From NCBI RefSeq assembly GCF_036860675.1, contig NZ_JAYKGK010000004.1, forward strand, positions 124,001-188,000: a stretch of DNA of 64,000 bases, given 5' to 3'. Below the pieces are notes generated by a model that saw only the letters and a list, made by a program, of their open reading frames with translations, did no database searches and was not told the origin of the DNA. Below are positions 28,247 to 38,041 of the stretch, piece by piece. Position 1 is the stretch's first letter, and each line of letters opens with the position of its first letter. This DNA is from Rosettibacter primus (lineage in GTDB: Bacteria > Bacteroidota > Ignavibacteria > Ignavibacteriales > Melioribacteraceae). The position numbers and the translations under genes are program-made.

Positions 28247-29881
28247 ATGAGCGGCATATTATTAATTTTATTTGCAATTATAATGTTTGCAGGCGCATAT
28301 AATATTTATGGCGGATACATTGCAAAAAAACTCAATATATCAAATTCAAATTCTACTCCTTCACATTCAATGTATGATGGAGTTGATTATTGCCCGGCAA
28401 AATCACAGGTATTGTTAGGTCATCATTTTGCATCAATTGCTGGAGCTGGACCAATTGTTGGTCCTATCATTGCCGCAAGTTTTGGCTGGATTCCAGTTTA
28501 TCTATGGATTTTACTTGGCGCTACTTTGATTGGTGGTGTTCATGACTATACTTCCATTGTTGCATCAATAAGACATAAAGGGAAATCAATTGGTCAAATA
28601 ATTGAAAATTATATTGGTATTAGCGGAAAAAAACTTTTCTTGATTTTTACATGGTCAACTTTGATACTTGTTATTGCAGTATTTACAATTATTGTTGCAG
28701 ATACATTTACACATATTCCAAGTTCTGGAACTTCTTCTACTTTATTTATCTTTTTAGCAATTCTATTTGGTTTGAGCGTATATAGATTCAAAGCTCCATT
28801 ATGGGTTTCATCAACAGTTGGAATTATATTTCTTGCGTTAGCTATCTATCTAGGATACATTTTTCCGCTTCAACTTGACAGAAATACATGGATTATAATT
28901 TTACTCGTTTACATTTTCTTGGCATCTGTGACTCCAGTGTGGATTCTTCTTCAACCAAGAGATTATCTCAATTCATTTTTCTTATATGGTTTAATGATTG
29001 CAGGAGTAATTGGATTATTTTTTACAATGCCCGAAGTTCATTTATCACCAATTACTAATTTCACAGTAGATAAAGTTGGCTACCTCTTTCCTGCTCTTTT
29101 TGTTACTGTCGCTTGTGGAGCAATTAGTGGTTTTCATTCAATTGTGGGAAGTGGAACAACTGCAAAGCAGCTTGATAAAGAAACTGATGCAAAAATAATT
29201 GGTTATGGTGGAATGTTGATTGAAGGATTACTTGCAGTTCTATCTCTATTATCAGTTGCATCTTTGGATCAACAACATTTTCTTGAATTACTAAACACCA
29301 AAGGAGCAGTTGCTGCATTTTCAACAGGAATTGCAATTTTTATTCATAATATTCCTTTATTAAATATTCCAACTGATGCAGCTACCAGTTTTGCTGCTCT
29401 TGCCGTATCTGCATTTGCTTTAACATCACTTGATACAGCTACAAGATTAGCCCGCTATTCATTTCAAGAATTTTTTGAAACTAAAGATAGTAAAGAACAT
29501 AGCATCTTTGTAAAAAACAGATACATAGCAACAGCTATAACAGTTTTGTTTGGAGCTGCATTAACTTTAAGTGGACAATCAATGTCCATCTGGCCTGTTT
29601 TTGGTAGTGCAAATCAATTATTGGCTGCAATTGCTCTTTTAGCTGTTACAGTCTGGGTTGCTAATTTAAACCTTGATATGAAGTTTACATTAATTCCAAT
29701 GCTCTTTATGTTCTCTGTTACTTTAACTTCTTTATTGATGCTTTTTTATACAAATATTTTATTAAAAAATTATGTACTATCTTTTGCTTCACTATTACTC
29801 TTTATTCTTGCTGTTACTTTAGCTGTTCAAGCTTATCAAGTATTAAGAAAGAATCAAAAAGAAACTATTATTGCAAAATAA
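28247..29881 (+). CDS. cstA: CstA-family membrane transporter (carbon starvation protein A)
   Basis: This 544-residue, strongly hydrophobic protein has more than 12 predicted membrane segments. Family motifs include YDGVDYCPAKSQVLLGHHFASIAGAGPIVGP (residues 43-73), GGVHDYTS, and SGFHSIVGSGTTAKQ. It belongs to the shorter CstA branch; E. coli CstA and BtsT have about 700 residues and import peptides or pyruvate. Placement between isocitrate-dehydrogenase-like and aconitase-like genes suggests it imports a carboxylate used by this cluster, which is an inference. The next ORF begins 11 bases after its stop codon, so they are probably translated from one mRNA. Confidence 0.88.
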   Translation: MSGILLILFAIIMFAGAYNIYGGYIAKKLNISNSNSTPSHSMYDGVDYCPAKSQVLLGHHFASIAGAGPIVGPIIAASFGWIPVYLWILLGATLIGGVHDYTSIVASIRHKGKSIGQIIENYIGISGKKLFLIFTWSTLILVIAVFTIIVADTFTHIPSSGTSSTLFIFLAILFGLSVYRFKAPLWVSSTVGIIFLALAIYLGYIFPLQLDRNTWIIILLVYIFLASVTPVWILLQPRDYLNSFFLYGLMIAGVIGLFFTMPEVHLSPITNFTVDKVGYLFPALFVTVACGAISGFHSIVGSGTTAKQLDKETDAKIIGYGGMLIEGLLAVLSLLSVASLDQQHFLELLNTKGAVAAFSTGIAIFIHNIPLLNIPTDAATSFAALAVSAFALTSLDTATRLARYSFQEFFETKDSKEHSIFVKNRYIATAITVLFGAALTLSGQSMSIWPVFGSANQLLAAIALLAVTVWVANLNLDMKFTLIPMLFMFSVTLTSLLMLFYTNILLKNYVLSFASLLLFILAVTLAVQAYQVLRKNQKETIIAK

Positions 29882-29892
29882 ATATTATAAAC

Positions 29893-30426
29893 ATGATAAA
29901 AGAAAAAATTAAAAAACTCTGGCCTGAAATTGATTGGATCAAAGACGAATCATTAAAAGAAAAAGTAATTGACTGCTGGACTTATGCAATCGAAAATTCT
30001 TCTCTTACTGTAGAAGATTTAGAAAATATTCCGTTTACACTTTTAATTAAAGATTGTAAGATTTCTTTTATCAATCACAAAAGGACATGTGTTCAGCTTT
30101 CAGTAGAAATTGCAAAAATTATGAAAAAAAATTTTGGCGATTCATTAAATATAAATATGGATTATTTAATAGCAGGAGCAATTTTAATTGATGTCGGAAA
30201 ATTATTTGAGTATGAAAAAGTAAATGGCAAAATACAAATTAGTAAAGCAGGTGAATTAATTCGTCATCCTTTTAGTGGTTTAGCAATTGCAGCAAGATTT
30301 AATATTCCAAACGAAGTTCAACATATAATTGCTACACATTCAAAAGAAGGTGATTTAGGAAAACGAACGGTTGAATCTATAATAGTTCATCATGCAGATT
30401 TTGTTTCATTTGATATATTTAAATAA
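29893..30426 (+). CDS. HD-domain-like phosphohydrolase with a degenerate HD dyad
   Basis: This 177-residue soluble protein has the HD-superfamily helix pattern: NHKRTCVQ (first His), AILIDVGKLFE, HPFSGLAIAARFNI, IATHS and IVHHADF. In standard HD enzymes the second motif is (L)xHDxGK. Here the His of the HD dyad is Ile (LIDVGK), while the Asp and the GK remain. Metal binding may be altered, or the protein may have a non-catalytic role. It sits between cstA and the aconitase-like gene. No substrate can be named. Confidence 0.65.
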   Translation: MIKEKIKKLWPEIDWIKDESLKEKVIDCWTYAIENSSLTVEDLENIPFTLLIKDCKISFINHKRTCVQLSVEIAKIMKKNFGDSLNINMDYLIAGAILIDVGKLFEYEKVNGKIQISKAGELIRHPFSGLAIAARFNIPNEVQHIIATHSKEGDLGKRTVESIIVHHADFVSFDIFK

Positions 30427-30494
30427 ATATTTCTTTTATTCTCTCTAAAACTGAATTTAGACAAAACTTAATCTGGACTAATTAGGTAAATAAT

Positions 30495-32468
30495 ATGCCT
30501 CAAACATTAATTGAAAAAATTGCTCAGCGTTATGCTGTTAATCTTTTGCCAAATCAAATTGTTCAATCTGGGGATTATATTACAATTCGTCCAGATTATG
30601 TAATGACTCACGATAACACGGGTGCAGTGATACCCAAATTTAAAAGTATTGGTGCAACTAAGTTAGCAAATCCAAGACAGGTAGTTATTACACTTGACCA
30701 CGATATTCAAAACAAAGACGAAAAAAATTTACAGAAGTATAAAAAGATTGAAGAGTTTGCAAAATCTATGGGAGCTGATTTCTATCCTGCTGGTCGTGGA
30801 ATTGGTCATCAAATTATGATTGAAGAAGGTTATGCTTGGCCTGGAACCATGGTGGTTGCATCAGACAGTCATTCAAATATGTATGGCGGAATTGGTTGCT
30901 TGGGGACACCAATTGTAAGAACTGATGCAGCTGCAATTTGGGCAACCGGTAAAACATGGTGGCAGGTGCCCCCAATTGCCAAAGTAGAATTAAAAGGGAA
31001 ATTACAAACTGGTGTTACAGGTAAAGATGTGATTATTGCTCTTTGCGGATTTTTTAATAATGATGAAGTTTTAAATCATGCAATTGAATTTACCGGCGAT
31101 GGAGTAAAATATCTTAGTATTGATGAACGACTAACAATCGCTAACATGACAACTGAATGGGGTGCTCTTGTTGGTTTATTCCCTATTGATAAAATTACAA
31201 TTGAGTGGTTGAAACAAAGAGCAAAATATATTGAGCAAAGAGGACTCGAAGGAGTTCCATCTGATGTTGATGGTAATGGAAAACATCCTAGAATAAATGA
31301 AGAAAGAATTTTAGAACTTGAAAAAAAGATTCCAAATCTAGTTGCAGATGTTAATGCATTTTATTCAAAAGAATTATCAATTGATCTTTCTTCAATTGAA
31401 CCTTATGTATCAGGACCAAATTCAGTCAAAAAAATTGCACCTGTTTCAGAAATTAAAAAACAAAAAATAAAAATCGACAAAGCTTATTTAGTATCATGTG
31501 TAAACTCACGTGTTGAAGATTTATCTGAAGCTGCAAAAATTTTAAGAGGCAAAAAAGTTGCAGAACATGTAAATTTTTATATTGGAGCTGCTTCAAGTGA
31601 AGTACAAAAAGAAAGTGAGAGAAGAGGAGACTGGCAGGCATTAATTGAAGCAGGAGCAATTCCTCTGCCTCCTGGCTGCGGTCCATGTATTGGATTAGGC
31701 ACAGGTTTACTTGAAAATAGCGAAGTTGGAATTTCAGCTACTAACAGAAATTTCAAAGGTAGAATGGGTTCCCCAAATGCTTTCGCTTATCTCGCATCTC
31801 CTGCTGTAGTTGCTTATTCAGCTTTATCTGGTTATATCAATTATGAATGGAATGGACCTAATCAAAAAATTATTGGTGAAATAAAAACAAATTCAAAAAG
31901 AAATATTTCTACAACATCTATTCAAATCATCAATGGCTTCCCTGATGAAATTACAGGTCAATTAATCTTCTGTCCACAAGATAATTTAAACACAGATGGA
32001 ATTTATCCCGGTAAATACACTTATAATGATGATATGACTCCTGAAGAACAGGCTAATGTAGTTATGGAAAATTATGACCCGAATTTTAAAAACATAGTTA
32101 AAAAAGGTGATATCCTTGTAGGAGGATTTAATTTTGGAACGGGCAGTTCACGTGAACAAGCTGCAACGGCATTAAAATACAAAGGGATTCAACTTGTTAT
32201 TGCTGGTTCATTTAATGAAACTTACAAACGAAATGCAATTAATAATGGTTTCTTGATAATTGAATGTCCGGAATTAGTAAATGATTTGAAAAATAAATTT
32301 GGGCAGAATCAATTAACTATTCCAACAGGAATAACAGCTAAAATTAATTTCCAAAATTCTACAATCACAGCAAATGACAAAACATATTCAATCAATCCAG
32401 TAGGAATTGCTGCACAAGAATTAATTGTAGCTAATGGACTTGAGAATTGGGTAAAATTTAATCTTTGA
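30495..32468 (+). CDS. Aconitase-superfamily hydratase of homoaconitase (Lys4-like) type
   Basis: This 657-residue protein has fused large and small domains. The three iron-sulfur cysteines are expected at C335 (VSCVNSR), C395 and C398 (PPGCGPCIG), and the swivel domain has GFNFGTGSSREQAA. The N-terminal half (DNTGAVIPKF, LDHDIQNKDE, FYPAGRGIGHQIM, SDSHSNMYGG, WATGKTWWQVPP, NMTTEWGALVGLFP) is closest in style to fungal homoaconitases rather than to bacterial AcnA or AcnB. It could hydrate aconitate, homoaconitate or methylaconitate. No homocitrate synthase or lysine gene is nearby. The neighbouring citrate-lyase-like genes favour a citrate-type substrate. Confidence 0.85.
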   Translation: MPQTLIEKIAQRYAVNLLPNQIVQSGDYITIRPDYVMTHDNTGAVIPKFKSIGATKLANPRQVVITLDHDIQNKDEKNLQKYKKIEEFAKSMGADFYPAGRGIGHQIMIEEGYAWPGTMVVASDSHSNMYGGIGCLGTPIVRTDAAAIWATGKTWWQVPPIAKVELKGKLQTGVTGKDVIIALCGFFNNDEVLNHAIEFTGDGVKYLSIDERLTIANMTTEWGALVGLFPIDKITIEWLKQRAKYIEQRGLEGVPSDVDGNGKHPRINEERILELEKKIPNLVADVNAFYSKELSIDLSSIEPYVSGPNSVKKIAPVSEIKKQKIKIDKAYLVSCVNSRVEDLSEAAKILRGKKVAEHVNFYIGAASSEVQKESERRGDWQALIEAGAIPLPPGCGPCIGLGTGLLENSEVGISATNRNFKGRMGSPNAFAYLASPAVVAYSALSGYINYEWNGPNQKIIGEIKTNSKRNISTTSIQIINGFPDEITGQLIFCPQDNLNTDGIYPGKYTYNDDMTPEEQANVVMENYDPNFKNIVKKGDILVGGFNFGTGSSREQAATALKYKGIQLVIAGSFNETYKRNAINNGFLIIECPELVNDLKNKFGQNQLTIPTGITAKINFQNSTITANDKTYSINPVGIAAQELIVANGLENWVKFNL

Positions 32469-32818
32469 ACTCAGACTTTTTTAAATTATGGAGTTGATTA
32501 AACAATAAGGTCTTTATAAAAAATAGAACACTGAAAACACAGATTTTAAAAGATTTTCACAGATTATGAAAAAATTGAACAATTACTTTTTAGATGATCT
32601 TTTATAATTTTATCCACATGTTAACATTACACTTTCATTTAATTCATAAAAACCATAATTTATTCTTAGTTAAATTCAAAATTTGTTATGATAATAAAAT
32701 ATAATATTTCCAAACATTCCTTCCCTTTCCTCAATTTTCCCAAGATTTACGAAACCAACTGGCAAAATAAGTAAGTAACAATCTTATATTTTCATTAATA
32801 CAATTAAGGATTAACACT
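32469..32818. other. Intergenic region inside the tricarboxylate cluster
   Basis: This 350-base AT-rich gap separates the aconitase-like gene from the MmgE/PrpD-like gene. I see no ORF with protein character, no RNA gene and no strong hairpin. It may hold a second promoter for the PrpD-CitDE-CitF genes. Confidence 0.4.
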
Positions 32819-34252
32819 ATGGAAAAGTCCATATCTCGTGTTATCTCTGAATTTGCTGTGAATCTGAATTACAAAGATTTACCAATTAATGTAATTGAAA
32901 CAGCAAAAAGATTTTTATACGATTCTATTGGTTGTGCATTTGGCGCTTACAACACAAAAGATGTGAACATCATTCGGGATTTTTATAAAAATATTGGTGG
33001 AAGTAATGAAGCTACTGTAATTGCATTTGGCGACAAAATTCCTGCAGTTAATGCAGCACTAATAAATTCACTTATGATTCGTTCTCTCGACTTCAATGAT
33101 ATTTACTGGAAAGAGGATCCATCACATCCATCTGACTTAATTCCAGCAGCTTTAGCGACTGCTGAACTTGTTAATGCATCAATGAAAGATGTTATTGTTG
33201 CAATTGTCCTCGGATATGAATTTGAACAACGGCTCTGCGAATTTGCTATCCCAGGAATTCGTGAACGAAAATGGCATCATGCAACTTTAACTCAATTTGT
33301 TTCTCCTATTGTTGCAGGAAAAATTTTAGGTCTATCTATTGAACAAATGGTAAACGCAATCGGAATAAGTGGCTCCCATAATTTTACAATTGGCGCTCCA
33401 GCTTCAGGCAAATTATCAATGATGAAAAATTTTGTCGACCCATTAGCAGTTCAAAGTGGAGTTATGGCAGCATTGTTAGCTCAAAAAGGTTTTACAGGGT
33501 CAGAACTTATTTTTGAAGGCAAAGAAGGTTTAATGGATTGTTTGTTTGGATGGGATTATGAAAATCAAAATGTAAGTCCAATAAAAATTCCTAAAAGAGA
33601 AAAATATGGGGAATGGAAATGGAATATTGAAAAATTAATTAATAATCTTGGAAGCAACTTTAAAATTCTTGAATGCAGCATGAAAGCTTTTCCAACGGAA
33701 GCTTTAACACATACTCACATTTCTGCGGCTTTAAATGTTGTTACAATAAATGATATACATTATGATGAAATTGAATCGGTAACAATACATACTATTGCAA
33801 GAGTTTGTGATATTCTATTCGATAAAGAAAAATATAATCCTCAAACAAGAGAAACTGCTGATCATTCACTCCCCTTCTGCATTGCAGCTGCAATTGTTGA
33901 TAGAAAAATTACTACTCAATCTTTTACAGAAGAAAAATTAAAAGATCCGAGAATTTGGAAAGTAATTGATAAAATTAAAGGTGAGGCATCAATTGAATTC
34001 GAAAAATTATTTCCCGAAAAACAACCATCTAAAGTTGTAATCAAAACTAAAGACGGGAAAGAATTTTCTGAATATCTTGAATATCCTAAAGGTCATCCTA
34101 ATAATCCTATGACAATGCAAGATTTAGAGAATAAATTCAATTCACTAACTGATGAATTAATAACCATGGAAAGAAAATCTCAAATTAAAGATATGATTTT
34201 TAACTGCGAAGAATACATGGCAAGAGACTTTATGGGGAATTTAATTTTGTAA
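32819..34252 (+). CDS. MmgE/PrpD-family protein (2-methylcitrate/citrate dehydratase-like)
   Basis: This 477-residue protein is of normal MmgE/PrpD length. Recognisable stretches are the LPINVIETAKRFLYDSIGCAFGAYN start, IRSLDFNDIYWKEDPSHPSDLIPAALA and KWHHATLTQFVSPIVAGKILGL. Further on, GSHNFTIGAPASGKLSMMKNFVDPLA (residues 186-211) and RETADHSLPFCIAAA are visible. The family contains 2-methylcitrate dehydratase and cis-aconitate decarboxylase. A clear AAGGAT ribosome-binding site precedes the start. Next to an aconitase-like and citrate-lyase-like set it may dehydrate citrate or 2-methylcitrate; methylcitrate synthase and methylisocitrate lyase are not in view. The exact substrate is open. 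Confidence 0.85.
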   Translation: MEKSISRVISEFAVNLNYKDLPINVIETAKRFLYDSIGCAFGAYNTKDVNIIRDFYKNIGGSNEATVIAFGDKIPAVNAALINSLMIRSLDFNDIYWKEDPSHPSDLIPAALATAELVNASMKDVIVAIVLGYEFEQRLCEFAIPGIRERKWHHATLTQFVSPIVAGKILGLSIEQMVNAIGISGSHNFTIGAPASGKLSMMKNFVDPLAVQSGVMAALLAQKGFTGSELIFEGKEGLMDCLFGWDYENQNVSPIKIPKREKYGEWKWNIEKLINNLGSNFKILECSMKAFPTEALTHTHISAALNVVTINDIHYDEIESVTIHTIARVCDILFDKEKYNPQTRETADHSLPFCIAAAIVDRKITTQSFTEEKLKDPRIWKVIDKIKGEASIEFEKLFPEKQPSKVVIKTKDGKEFSEYLEYPKGHPNNPMTMQDLENKFNSLTDELITMERKSQIKDMIFNCEEYMARDFMGNLIL

Positions 34253-34348
34253 TTATATATCACAATATAAATTGATTAAATTACTTATACATAATTAAAT
34301 TGAAATTTCACTAAAGAAATAATTTTATAAAAATAAATTATTAGAAAA

Positions 34349-35584
34349 ATGAAACAAGAATTCAAAATTGGCAAAGCTGGAAAACGAGGGGATAAAATCC
34401 GTTCCGATTGTTACCTCGAAATTAAATTGACTAAGTCTGGTGGTATAAATTTTTCGGTTCAGAGCAAAGTTGGTTCTTTATACGGAGAAAGTATAAATGA
34501 AATATTATTTGATATGTGCAAATTTTTTGAAATCAAAAATGCAAATATTTATCTGGAAGATTATGGTGCACTTCCTTTTACTATAGCTGCACGATTTGAA
34601 GCTGCTTATAAAATCATATGTCCTGACGACCCGCGTGAATATTTATTGCCAATGAATAAAAATAATTTTTACAAAAAAGAAAAAGACAATTTTCGAAGAA
34701 GCAGACTTTATTTACCCGGCAATGAACCAAAATATTTTCCAAATGCCGGACTTCATAAACCCGATGCAATTATTCTTGACCTCGAAGACAGTGTACCTCC
34801 AGAAGAAAAAGTTGCTGCAAGATATTTAGTTAGAAATGCTCTGCGCGCTGTAGATTTTTATGGTGCAGAAAGAATGGTTCGAATTAATCAACTGCCAATG
34901 GGTTTAGATGATTTGTATTTTGTTGTTCCTCATAATGTTCATGTCATTTTAATCCCAAAATGTGAATCTGCTATGACTGTCAAAGATGTTGAAGAAGAAA
35001 TCAATATCATAAAAGCACAACAAAATATTTTTGATACAATTTATCTTATGCCAATAATTGAAAGTGCTCTCGGCGTGATTAAAGCCTATGAAATTGCAAC
35101 TGCTTCGGACCTCATTTGTGCATTGACAATTGGCTTGGAAGATTACACGGCAGACATTGGTGTTGAAAGAACAATTGAAGGCAAGGAAAGCTTTTATGCA
35201 AGAAGTGTTATAATAAATGCTGCGAAAGCCGCCGGCATCCAAGCAATTGATTCTGTTTTTTCTGATGTTAATGATATGGAAGGATTGCGTCAAAGTGTTC
35301 TTGAAGCAAAAGCTCTTGGTTTTGAAGGCAAAGGCTGCATTCATCCTCGACAAATAAAAATTGTTCACGATGCATTTGCACCATCTCCAAATGAAATTGA
35401 AAAAGCAAAAAAAATAATTCTTGCTTTCGAAGAAGCAAAGAAACAAGGGACTGGTGTAATAACAATTGGAAGTAAAATGATTGATGCCCCTGTAGTAAAA
35501 CGAGCTCAAAGAATTATCGAACTTGCTATAAAAAATGGATTATTAGATAATGATTGGATGAAAAATGAAAAATTATCTTTATAA
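34349..35584 (+). CDS. Citrate lyase acyl-carrier (CitD) / beta subunit (CitE) fusion
   Basis: This 411-residue natural fusion begins with about 95 residues that match the citrate lyase acyl-carrier protein. IRSDCYLEI provides a Ser-Asp pair with S19 as the likely attachment site of the phosphoribosyl-dephospho-CoA arm, and LEDYGALPFTIAARFEAA matches the conserved CitD C-terminus. From about residue 115 it is CitE-like: RSRLYLPGNEP, DAIILDLEDSVPPEEK, MVRINQ, PIIESALG and GFEGKGCIHP(R)Q. CitE cleaves the acyl-carrier-bound citryl group to oxaloacetate and an acetyl-carrier. CitD and CitE are normally separate proteins. The lyase maturation genes (citC, citG, citX) are not in this window. Confidence 0.88.
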   Translation: MKQEFKIGKAGKRGDKIRSDCYLEIKLTKSGGINFSVQSKVGSLYGESINEILFDMCKFFEIKNANIYLEDYGALPFTIAARFEAAYKIICPDDPREYLLPMNKNNFYKKEKDNFRRSRLYLPGNEPKYFPNAGLHKPDAIILDLEDSVPPEEKVAARYLVRNALRAVDFYGAERMVRINQLPMGLDDLYFVVPHNVHVILIPKCESAMTVKDVEEEINIIKAQQNIFDTIYLMPIIESALGVIKAYEIATASDLICALTIGLEDYTADIGVERTIEGKESFYARSVIINAAKAAGIQAIDSVFSDVNDMEGLRQSVLEAKALGFEGKGCIHPRQIKIVHDAFAPSPNEIEKAKKIILAFEEAKKQGTGVITIGSKMIDAPVVKRAQRIIELAIKNGLLDNDWMKNEKLSL

Positions 35585-35670
35585 AACTTGAGATTTTATA
35601 ATTATCAATCTGAATTTAATTGCAATTAAAAATTAATTTAAAAAATAACAAACAATTAATAAGTTAAACC

Positions 35671-37227
35671 ATGAAACTAATTAAGAATGCCGCTAACAGA
35701 TTAGTGCCTTCAGAAGTTAATGGACAAAAACAAATTGCATTTCAAGGAATTGGCAAATATAAACCAGAGGGTCGGAAAGCAAATCCGCCAATTAGAAGTT
35801 GTATTGATTATCCATCAAATGGGAATAAAGTTGTAAAAAATCTAAAGGAAGCTTTGAAAAAATGTGGCATCAAAGATGGGATGACAATTTCTACACATCA
35901 TCATTTAAGAGATGGAGACACACTTACAAATTATTTATTTGATATAATTCACTCAATGGGAATAAAAAACATACGCTGGTTTCCGAGTGCATCATTTCCA
36001 ATTCACGAACACTTAATTCAGTATCTTGAAGATGGAACAATTCATCACATTGAAGGAAGTATGAATGGACCTCTTGGAAAATTTGTAAGTGAAGGCAAGA
36101 TGAAAGGTGTTGGAGTATTACGTTCTCATGGTGGAAGATATCAAGCAATTCAAGATGGTGAAGTTCACATTGATATTGCAGTTATAGCAGCTCCTACAGC
36201 TGACCCATTTGGCAATGCAAATGGAGTTTATGGTAAGTCAGCCTGCGGTGGATTGGGTTTTGCTTTAGCAGATTCTCAATATGCAGACAAAGTAATTGTC
36301 GTTACTGATAACCTCGTTCCATTCCCCTGCATACCCTGGCAAATTTTGGGTAATTATGTCGATTGTGTTGTCGAAGTTGAATCACTTGGTGACCCATCAA
36401 AAATTGTAAGTGGAACAACTGAAATTACAAAAAGTCCAGACAGACTTTTAATAGCAGAATACATTGCAGAATTTATGGATGCAGCAGGAATAATCAAAGA
36501 AGGATTTTCATTTCAAGCTGGAGCTGGCGGAACAAGTCTTGCATTTATTCCATTTCTAAAAGAAAAAATGAAATCAAAAGGCGTAAAAGCTCGATTTGTT
36601 CGCGGCGGTTCTACAAAATATTTAGTCGAATTGCTCGAAGAAGGTTTGACTGATTACATTTTAGATGGGCAAACATTTGACCTCGAAGGGGTTCGTTCAA
36701 TGCGGGAAAATCCAAATCATATTATGACTTCTCCATTTGTTAGCTACAATTATCACGGCAAAGGAAATATTGCTTCAATGGTTGATGCAGCTGTTCTTGG
36801 GGCAACAGAAGTCGATATTAATTTTAATGCGAATGTTGTTACACATTCAGATGGTTATCTTCTTCATGGAATAGGCGGCTGGCAAAATTGTCTATTCTCT
36901 AAATGTACAATACTTGCAGTTCCTTCTTTTCGAGATAGAATTCCAATCATTGTTGATGAAGTTACAACATTATGCGGCCCTGGCGAATTAATTGATGTAG
37001 TGATAACTGAAAGAGGCATTGCAATTAATCCCAGAAGAAAAGATTTAATTAATGCTGTAAAAAAATCTTTACTACCTATACGCTCAATAAAAGATATTCA
37101 AAAAGAAGTGTACGAAATATGCGGAGGCAAACCGCAAAAACCAAAATTAAATAAAAATAAAGTTGTAGCTATTGTTAAATGGGTTGATGGGACAGTTCTT
37201 GATTCTATTTATAAAGTCGAAAATTAA
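35671..37227 (+). CDS. citF: Citrate lyase alpha subunit (citrate:acetyl-ACP transferase)
   Basis: This 518-residue cytoplasmic protein of full CitF length has motifs AFQGIGKYKPEGRKANPPIR, ISTHHHLRDGD, IEGSMNGPLGKFVSEG, LRSHGGRYQAI and ANGVYGKSACGGLG. It swaps the acetyl group on the acyl carrier for citrate, so that the beta subunit can split it. It follows the CitD-CitE fusion with an 86-base gap and ends the plus-strand run, converging on an outer membrane protein gene. The trio is complete as alpha, beta and gamma parts. The true substrate could be citrate or a close relative such as citramalate or 2-methylcitrate. Confidence 0.92.
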   Translation: MKLIKNAANRLVPSEVNGQKQIAFQGIGKYKPEGRKANPPIRSCIDYPSNGNKVVKNLKEALKKCGIKDGMTISTHHHLRDGDTLTNYLFDIIHSMGIKNIRWFPSASFPIHEHLIQYLEDGTIHHIEGSMNGPLGKFVSEGKMKGVGVLRSHGGRYQAIQDGEVHIDIAVIAAPTADPFGNANGVYGKSACGGLGFALADSQYADKVIVVTDNLVPFPCIPWQILGNYVDCVVEVESLGDPSKIVSGTTEITKSPDRLLIAEYIAEFMDAAGIIKEGFSFQAGAGGTSLAFIPFLKEKMKSKGVKARFVRGGSTKYLVELLEEGLTDYILDGQTFDLEGVRSMRENPNHIMTSPFVSYNYHGKGNIASMVDAAVLGATEVDINFNANVVTHSDGYLLHGIGGWQNCLFSKCTILAVPSFRDRIPIIVDEVTTLCGPGELIDVVITERGIAINPRRKDLINAVKKSLLPIRSIKDIQKEVYEICGGKPQKPKLNKNKVVAIVKWVDGTVLDSIYKVEN

Positions 37228-37242
37228 AAGGGCTAAAAAATT

Positions 37243-37986
37243 TTAGAGTGGGAACCCAACATTCAATTGAACAGTTGCTGAAAATTTACTTTTATTAATT
37301 GCATTATTTTTTGAAGTTGGAACAGGAACAATCAAATTATTATTTTCATCATACAATTTATCAATTACAAAAAATGAATAACCTGCTGTTGCTTCAATAC
37401 TCACATAATCCGGGATAAGATGAAAAATCAAACCTGACCCCACGAAGTAACCAATTTTCACTTTATCAGTTGCAATTTTATCTTCTTCCAAAACATTATT
37501 ATTGATATCTAAAATCTCAGTATTAAATTCCGGATTCATGAAAGTAACATGGCCCTCTAAAAGTTTTATATCAAGAATTGAAAAAACGGGAAAACCCAAA
37601 TCTAATCCTACTCCCCAATGATTCATTGATAATTCATATTTATAATTTCTCTCCCCTGTAATTTCATCGTTAATTTGTCTTGTATGAGATTCTTTAAGAA
37701 ATTGATAATAACCTTTGGCAGTTATAAAAGCTTTTGCAAAACGTGCACGAAATATATTTGCTCCAAATCGATAACCTGTTGCCTTTTTAAAATCAAATTC
37801 GGGATTGAAATTAGGATTGGTTATACTTTCCGGAAATAGATATTCTTTTATGCCTGCTGATTCATATTGTTGTTGTGTAATTCCTGCATAAAATCCACTT
37901 AAGCCAAGACAACCAAAACCAAATGTTTGGCTGAATAAATTAATATAAAACAAAATAAATAATAAAGTAAACAGTAGTTTTTGCAT
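37243..37986 (-). CDS. Outer membrane beta-barrel protein, unknown function
   Basis: This 247-residue protein has a signal peptide (KLLFTLLFILFYINLFSQ). Alternating amphipathic strands rich in Gly and aromatic residues follow (HWGVGLDLGFPVF, KIGYFVGSGLIFHLIP, SIEATAGYSFFVI, KFSATVQLNVGFPL). This is the pattern of a small outer membrane beta-barrel of about 10-12 strands. No specific family is recognised. It converges on citF with only 15 bases between the stop codons and is divergent from nothing obvious, so no role is suggested by context. Confidence 0.7.
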   Translation of the reverse strand: MQKLLFTLLFILFYINLFSQTFGFGCLGLSGFYAGITQQQYESAGIKEYLFPESITNPNFNPEFDFKKATGYRFGANIFRARFAKAFITAKGYYQFLKESHTRQINDEITGERNYKYELSMNHWGVGLDLGFPVFSILDIKLLEGHVTFMNPEFNTEILDINNNVLEEDKIATDKVKIGYFVGSGLIFHLIPDYVSIEATAGYSFFVIDKLYDENNNLIVPVPTSKNNAINKSKFSATVQLNVGFPL

Positions 37987-38041
37987 TGTCTCAAGATTTT
38001 TTCTAATTACAATTTACAAAAAAAGAACTAAAGATTTGAAA

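Noticed and set aside
34949..35509. 186-residue minus-strand ORF opposite the CitD-CitE fusion
   Set aside because: It is a shadow of a strongly supported gene, is rich in Cys and Phe as antisense reads are, and has no recognised domain.
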